DNA from: Pseudorhizobium tarimense
GTDB taxonomy: Bacteria; Pseudomonadota; Alphaproteobacteria; Rhizobiales; Rhizobiaceae
Length of the DNA stretch: 43,419 nt
Direction of reading: 5' to 3'
NCBI RefSeq assembly: GCF_022968135.1
Contig: NZ_JALJRA010000029.1
Location: 1 to 43,419 of the forward strand
Shown here: in pieces, positions 40,330 to 43,419 of the stretch
Numbering within the stretch: position 1 is the stretch's first letter
Layout: each line of letters begins with the position of its first letter
Position numbers and translations under genes: made by a program
Notes under the pieces: model-generated
What the model was told of the DNA's origin: nothing
Database searches by the model: none
What the model saw: the letters and a program-made list of their open reading frames with translations, nothing else

Positions 40330-42672
40330 ATGCTTTTCAAATCGGCAACTAGCAAAAATATCTTCGCAATCGCGGCATCTGGATTATTGGCCACAGTTAC
40401 AGCGTCTGGAGTCCTGTTTTACCTGACCTATCAGAACATCAAGGAAAACAGTCTAAACGAGATGCGGCAGATCGCAAGATCAGCGGCACTTGGCCAGGAA
40501 AGGGCCATGAGCGAGGCCTATGGTATCGTGGATGGCCTTGCCACAACCTTATCTACATTGAAGGAGAGCGGTCAGCCCAGCCGGACACAAGCCGACTTGA
40601 TCCTTCATAACTTGGTGCGCGACAATCCCCTTGCGCTTGGAGTGTGGACTGGGTGGGAGCCAAATGCTTTTGATGGCAATGATGCGGAGTTCACCAATGC
40701 AATCGGCCATGACCGCAGTGGCCGTTACGTCCCCTATATGGTGCGAAATGGTGGCAAGATCGAACACTCTCCGCTCATAGACTACTCCATTGTTGGCGCA
40801 GGCGATTATTACCAGCGTCCTTTCCGTGAAAAGAAACCTGTCATCGTTGAACCCTACCTCTATCCAGTCGGCGGTCAAAACGTCCTGATGACCTCTGTCG
40901 GGAAGCCTATCATCATCAGTGGAGAGGTCGTGGGAGTCGCTGGACTGGATCTCTCGCTTGACGCAACGAATCAGGCAATCTCAGCTGTTCGACCCATGGG
41001 TGAGGGACGCCTTAGCCTTATCACTTCTGAAGGCGCCATCATCAGTCATCCACGATCCGACCTGATTGGGAAGAACATCAAGGACGCTGGCGCATCCACA
41101 GCCGGCTGGCAGGCGTTGATAACAAATCCCGGAAGCGTCTCAACAATCGCGGATGAATCCGGTGCGGAAACGCTCGCAGTTGCCAATCCGGTCGCCCTGA
41201 TAGGCGGACAGAACTGGCATGCCGTCGTAACAGTGCCAACGTCTACCGTTTTCGCCAAACTCCATCAGATGGCATGGGTTGCCCTCTGGATCATCTGCGC
41301 TGCGTGCGCCACGCTTGCCGTCTTCGGCTGGATGATCGCAAGGCGATTTGTTAGGCGTATCGACAATGTCATCCAAGAGACGACTCTCATCGCAGCCGGG
41401 AACCTAGACGTCGATATCAAGGAGCGTGAGAGCCGCGACGAAATAGGAAACTTGTCCCGTTCGCTTGGCATTCTGCTTGAGAACAACCGGAAGAAGGTCG
41501 AGCTAGAGAAGAGCGCTGAGGAGCAGCGCTCGCAGTCGGAAGAACAGCGCCACCGCACGGCAGAGCAGGAGCGCGTGCGCGCCGAAGCCATGGCACAGGC
41601 AACCGCGGGCTTGGCCGAGGGCCTGAAGCAGCTTTCCGCCGGCAACCTCGGCGTCCAGCTGACGCAGTCCTTTGCCGAGGAATTCGAAGGCCTGCGCGAG
41701 GACTTCAACCGCTCCGTCATGCAGCTTCGCGAAACCATGACAGCGGTGGCGGAATCCACCAGTTCCATCGACAGCGGCTCGCGCGAGATCAGCCAGAGCG
41801 CCGAGGACCTGTCGAAGCGCACCGAACAGCAGGCCGCCTCGCTGGAAGAGACCGCCGCAGCACTCGACCAGATCACCACCAATGTCGCCAATTCTTCCAA
41901 GCGGGCGGAAGAGGCCCGCACGGTGGCCATCCAGGCGAACGAGAGTGCGCGCCAGTCAGGGGCGGTCGTTGCCAATGCGGTCGATGCCATGGGCAAGATC
42001 GAGCAGTCGTCGAACCAGATCTCCTCGATCATCGGCGTGATCGACGACATCGCCTTTCAGACCAACCTCTTGGCCCTCAATGCCGGTGTGGAAGCCGCCC
42101 GCGCAGGCGAGGCCGGCAAGGGCTTTGCGGTCGTTGCCCAGGAGGTGCGCGAGCTCGCCCAACGGTCGGCGACCGCTGCCAAAGAGATCAAGGACCTGAT
42201 CCGCAACTCTTCCGTCGAGGTGGAGAACGGCGTCCATCTCGTCAGCCAGACGGGCGAGGCCTTGAAGACGATCGAGACCTATATCGTCTCGATCAACCAG
42301 CACATGGATGCAATCGCCACCTCCGCGCGCGAACAGTCGGTCGGCCTGTCGGAGGTGAACACCGCCGTCAACCAAATGGACCAGGTGACGCAGCAGAATG
42401 CGGCGATGGTGGAAGAAGCCAATGCGGCCGGTGCGACGCTCGCGAACGAGGCCAGCCGACTGCGCGGCCTGATCGGCCAGTTCCAGCTCGGCGGCGCGGC
42501 CTCCTACCAGCCGGCATCGCAGCGGGCCCAGGCTCCGGTCCCCCGGGCAGGCGCCAAGTCGGCCCCGGTCGCCTCGCCCACCCGCAGCATGATGGGCAAG
42601 ATCGCCAATGCCTTCTCCAGCAAGGGTTCTGCTGCCGTCGCGGCCAGCAACAAAAGCTGGGAAGAGTTCTGA
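40330..42672 (+). CDS. Methyl-accepting chemotaxis protein with Cache sensor
   Basis: A 780-aa chemoreceptor. TM1 is at residues 11-33; a periplasmic double-Cache sensor follows (about 40-310, with GVWTGWEPNAFDGND, DYYQRPF and LMTSVGKPIIISGEVVGVAG); TM2 is at about 314-336. A HAMP domain (337-390), a charged Gln/Glu/Arg-rich coiled coil (about 390-435) and a second HAMP-like segment (AEGLKQLSAGNLGVQLTQSF) lead to the signalling domain, whose hairpin tip is IDDIAFQTNLLALNAGVEAA. The last residues SWEEF match the C-terminal pentapeptide that docks CheR/CheB. Base composition changes near 41500: the sensor half is clearly lower in GC than the signalling half, suggesting a domain swap. Ligand unknown, likely an amino acid or organic acid. 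Confidence 0.93.
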   Translation: MLFKSATSKNIFAIAASGLLATVTASGVLFYLTYQNIKENSLNEMRQIARSAALGQERAMSEAYGIVDGLATTLSTLKESGQPSRTQADLILHNLVRDNPLALGVWTGWEPNAFDGNDAEFTNAIGHDRSGRYVPYMVRNGGKIEHSPLIDYSIVGAGDYYQRPFREKKPVIVEPYLYPVGGQNVLMTSVGKPIIISGEVVGVAGLDLSLDATNQAISAVRPMGEGRLSLITSEGAIISHPRSDLIGKNIKDAGASTAGWQALITNPGSVSTIADESGAETLAVANPVALIGGQNWHAVVTVPTSTVFAKLHQMAWVALWIICAACATLAVFGWMIARRFVRRIDNVIQETTLIAAGNLDVDIKERESRDEIGNLSRSLGILLENNRKKVELEKSAEEQRSQSEEQRHRTAEQERVRAEAMAQATAGLAEGLKQLSAGNLGVQLTQSFAEEFEGLREDFNRSVMQLRETMTAVAESTSSIDSGSREISQSAEDLSKRTEQQAASLEETAAALDQITTNVANSSKRAEEARTVAIQANESARQSGAVVANAVDAMGKIEQSSNQISSIIGVIDDIAFQTNLLALNAGVEAARAGEAGKGFAVVAQEVRELAQRSATAAKEIKDLIRNSSVEVENGVHLVSQTGEALKTIETYIVSINQHMDAIATSAREQSVGLSEVNTAVNQMDQVTQQNAAMVEEANAAGATLANEASRLRGLIGQFQLGGAASYQPASQRAQAPVPRAGAKSAPVASPTRSMMGKIANAFSSKGSAAVAASNKSWEEF

Positions 42673-42911
42673 TCTTCACTATGGAAAACTGTCGTTGAAG
42701 GCCGGGTCCTGTGCCCGAAGCCGGAGCCCGAGAATTCGCGAATGCAGCAGCCTCGCCACCAGCAAGAGTAGGCGCGCCGGTCGACGTAACCAGACGCTCC
42801 TCGCCATCCACGACCCAGAATGGCCAGGTCTGCGGCAGCCCACCGGCGAAGAGAAGATCAGTGACGATAGCGGGACGAATAACCGTGGACAGAACGGCGC
42901 ATCCCAAGCTT

Positions 42912-43004
42912 ATGTGCGAGGTCGCGGAGGTTAATCACTCCGATCACTTCCGGAGGTGAGTGCGGCAGGGGCGTAGCAGGACCCCATCCGCGAATTTCGC
43001 GGAT
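42912..43004 (-). pseudogene. CheW-like adaptor, decayed fragment
   Basis: On the minus strand the residues IREIRGWGPATPLPHSPP and EVIGVINLRDLAHKLGM match the CheW core (REIxxW.P.TPLP..P..V.GVINLRG...DL..RLGM) with about seven codons missing between INLR and DLA. Upstream and downstream the match is lost, and an in-frame stop ends the frame at 42858. It is a dead remnant of a chemotaxis coupling protein next to a chemoreceptor gene, pointing to a former chemotaxis cluster. The flanks (42673-42911 and 43005-43314) show no other recognisable gene; the minus-strand frame covering 42673-42907 has a protein-like segment (TDLLFAGGLPQTWPFWVVDG) of unknown family. Confidence 0.65.
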
Positions 43005-43314
43005 GGTTGGCCATTCCTGCGCGCCGTGGAGGCCCCGAAGATTACTGCTCCTTGCGCCCGTTATCTGACCACTCCTGCGCAATTAAGGACGCGGAATGCC
43101 CTGCGTAGGTAAATGCGCACCAACTCGTAGAATACGTTCGAAAGCAATCTCAGCAGTGTCTGCAGGTGCGGAGCTGCATTCATATGTTGAGCGCGCATGA
43201 CGATCTACCTCTCTCTGCAACATCCTGAATCTGGCTTTCTCTCCTTGCTTACCGCGCCCATAGCTGCTCTCCTCAACCACCATTCTTTGTTCGCATGGTA
43301 GACCTGCTGGCAGC

Positions 43315-43419
43315 TTAGTCCTTACGGAAGATTATGCTAGCTCCCCAGCCGGTGAACAGGGCCATCAGCACGCAGCCCATGCCGTAGAGAACGGGCCGGT
43401 TATGCGCCGCATCCGTGAT
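43315..43419 (-). CDS. C-terminal end of a small membrane protein (partial)
   Basis: The last 34 codons of a minus-strand gene entering from the right window edge. The sequence contains one hydrophobic helix (VLYGMGCVLMALFTGWGASI) and ends IIFRKD before TAA at 43317-43315. The positive tail suggests a cytoplasmic C-terminus. The family cannot be told from this part. Confidence 0.5.
   Translation of the reverse strand: MTDAAHNRPVLYGMGCVLMALFTGWGASIIFRKD

Noticed and set aside
42368..42672. Minus-strand frame opposite the chemoreceptor 3' end
   Set aside because: It lies antisense to the conserved signalling domain and has proline- and arginine-rich shadow composition.
39535..42697. Shared 14-base word GAAAACTGTCGTTG near 39535 and 42684
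   Set aside because: A match of this length between two sites is expected by chance in a window of this size, and the flanks do not match.
1..43419. tRNA, rRNA, CRISPR array, replication origin or prophage genes
   Set aside because: No cloverleaf-like or rRNA-like segment, no regularly spaced repeats, no RepABC or replication genes and no phage structural motifs were seen.

Overview
The window looks like an accessory region (plasmid or genomic island) of a rhizobial alphaproteobacterium, probably Rhizobiaceae or Phyllobacteriaceae. The evidence is the high-GC coding sequence, the paired class A and class C hsp20 genes, a DUF982 protein, the NADP isocitrate dehydrogenase of the alphaproteobacterial/eukaryotic type, a chemoreceptor with a rhizobial signalling module, many ABC and tripartite uptake systems with LysR/ROK/GntR regulators, and a heavy load of insertion-sequence debris. 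No rRNA, tRNA, CRISPR array or replication origin was seen.

Layout. 1-0.34 kb: wreckage of an IS256-family transposase next to an IS21-like repeated end. 0.84-5.0 kb: a compact stress cluster on the + strand with two small heat-shock proteins, an NDUFS4-like complex I accessory protein with an extra C-terminal domain, a short protein resembling the omega subunit of RNA polymerase, a DegP/HtrA protease and a DUF982 protein. It is preceded by a plausible promoter and a ROSE-like RNA thermometer. 5.3-8.6 kb: a family 4 glycosyltransferase and a glycogen-debranching-type enzyme. 8.8-11.4 kb: a decayed IS256-family element interrupted by an intact 1505-bp IS1182-family element with perfect 18-bp inverted repeats and a 5-bp target duplication. 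So 0.8-8.6 kb is a protein and carbohydrate stress cargo bracketed by mobile DNA.

11.4-16.6 kb: a TSUP permease with a divergent LysR regulator, a pyridoxamine-oxidase-fold protein and an SDR enzyme, then a row of broken genes (IS66 scrap, truncated AraC cupin regulator, multiply frameshifted NmrA-like gene, 3' end of a gabD-like gene). 16.7-23.8 kb: an amidohydrolase diverging from a ROK repressor that heads a sugar ABC operon (permease, binding protein, double ATPase), with an unrecognised 377-aa protein converging on it. 23.9-30.3 kb: a catabolic unit on the - strand with a LysR regulator, a NicC-like FAD monooxygenase, an alpha/beta hydrolase and a TctCBA carboxylate transporter. 30.6-31.3 kb: a Phd/VapC toxin-antitoxin pair. 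31.7-36.8 kb: a NitT/TauT-type ABC importer with two permeases, a fumarylpyruvate-hydrolase-like enzyme and a second TSUP permease. It faces a GntR/FadR regulator followed by an NADP isocitrate dehydrogenase gene. 39.8-43.4 kb: an IS110 remnant, a large mosaic chemoreceptor, a decayed cheW scrap and the 3' end of a small membrane-protein gene at the window edge.

The best candidate for something little described is the 0.84-5.0 kb cluster. It joins small chaperones and a periplasmic protease with accessory copies of subunits of two core machines, complex I (NDUFS4-like) and RNA polymerase (omega-like), possibly under RNA-thermometer control. It recalls the transmissible locus of stress tolerance of Gammaproteobacteria in logic but not in gene content.
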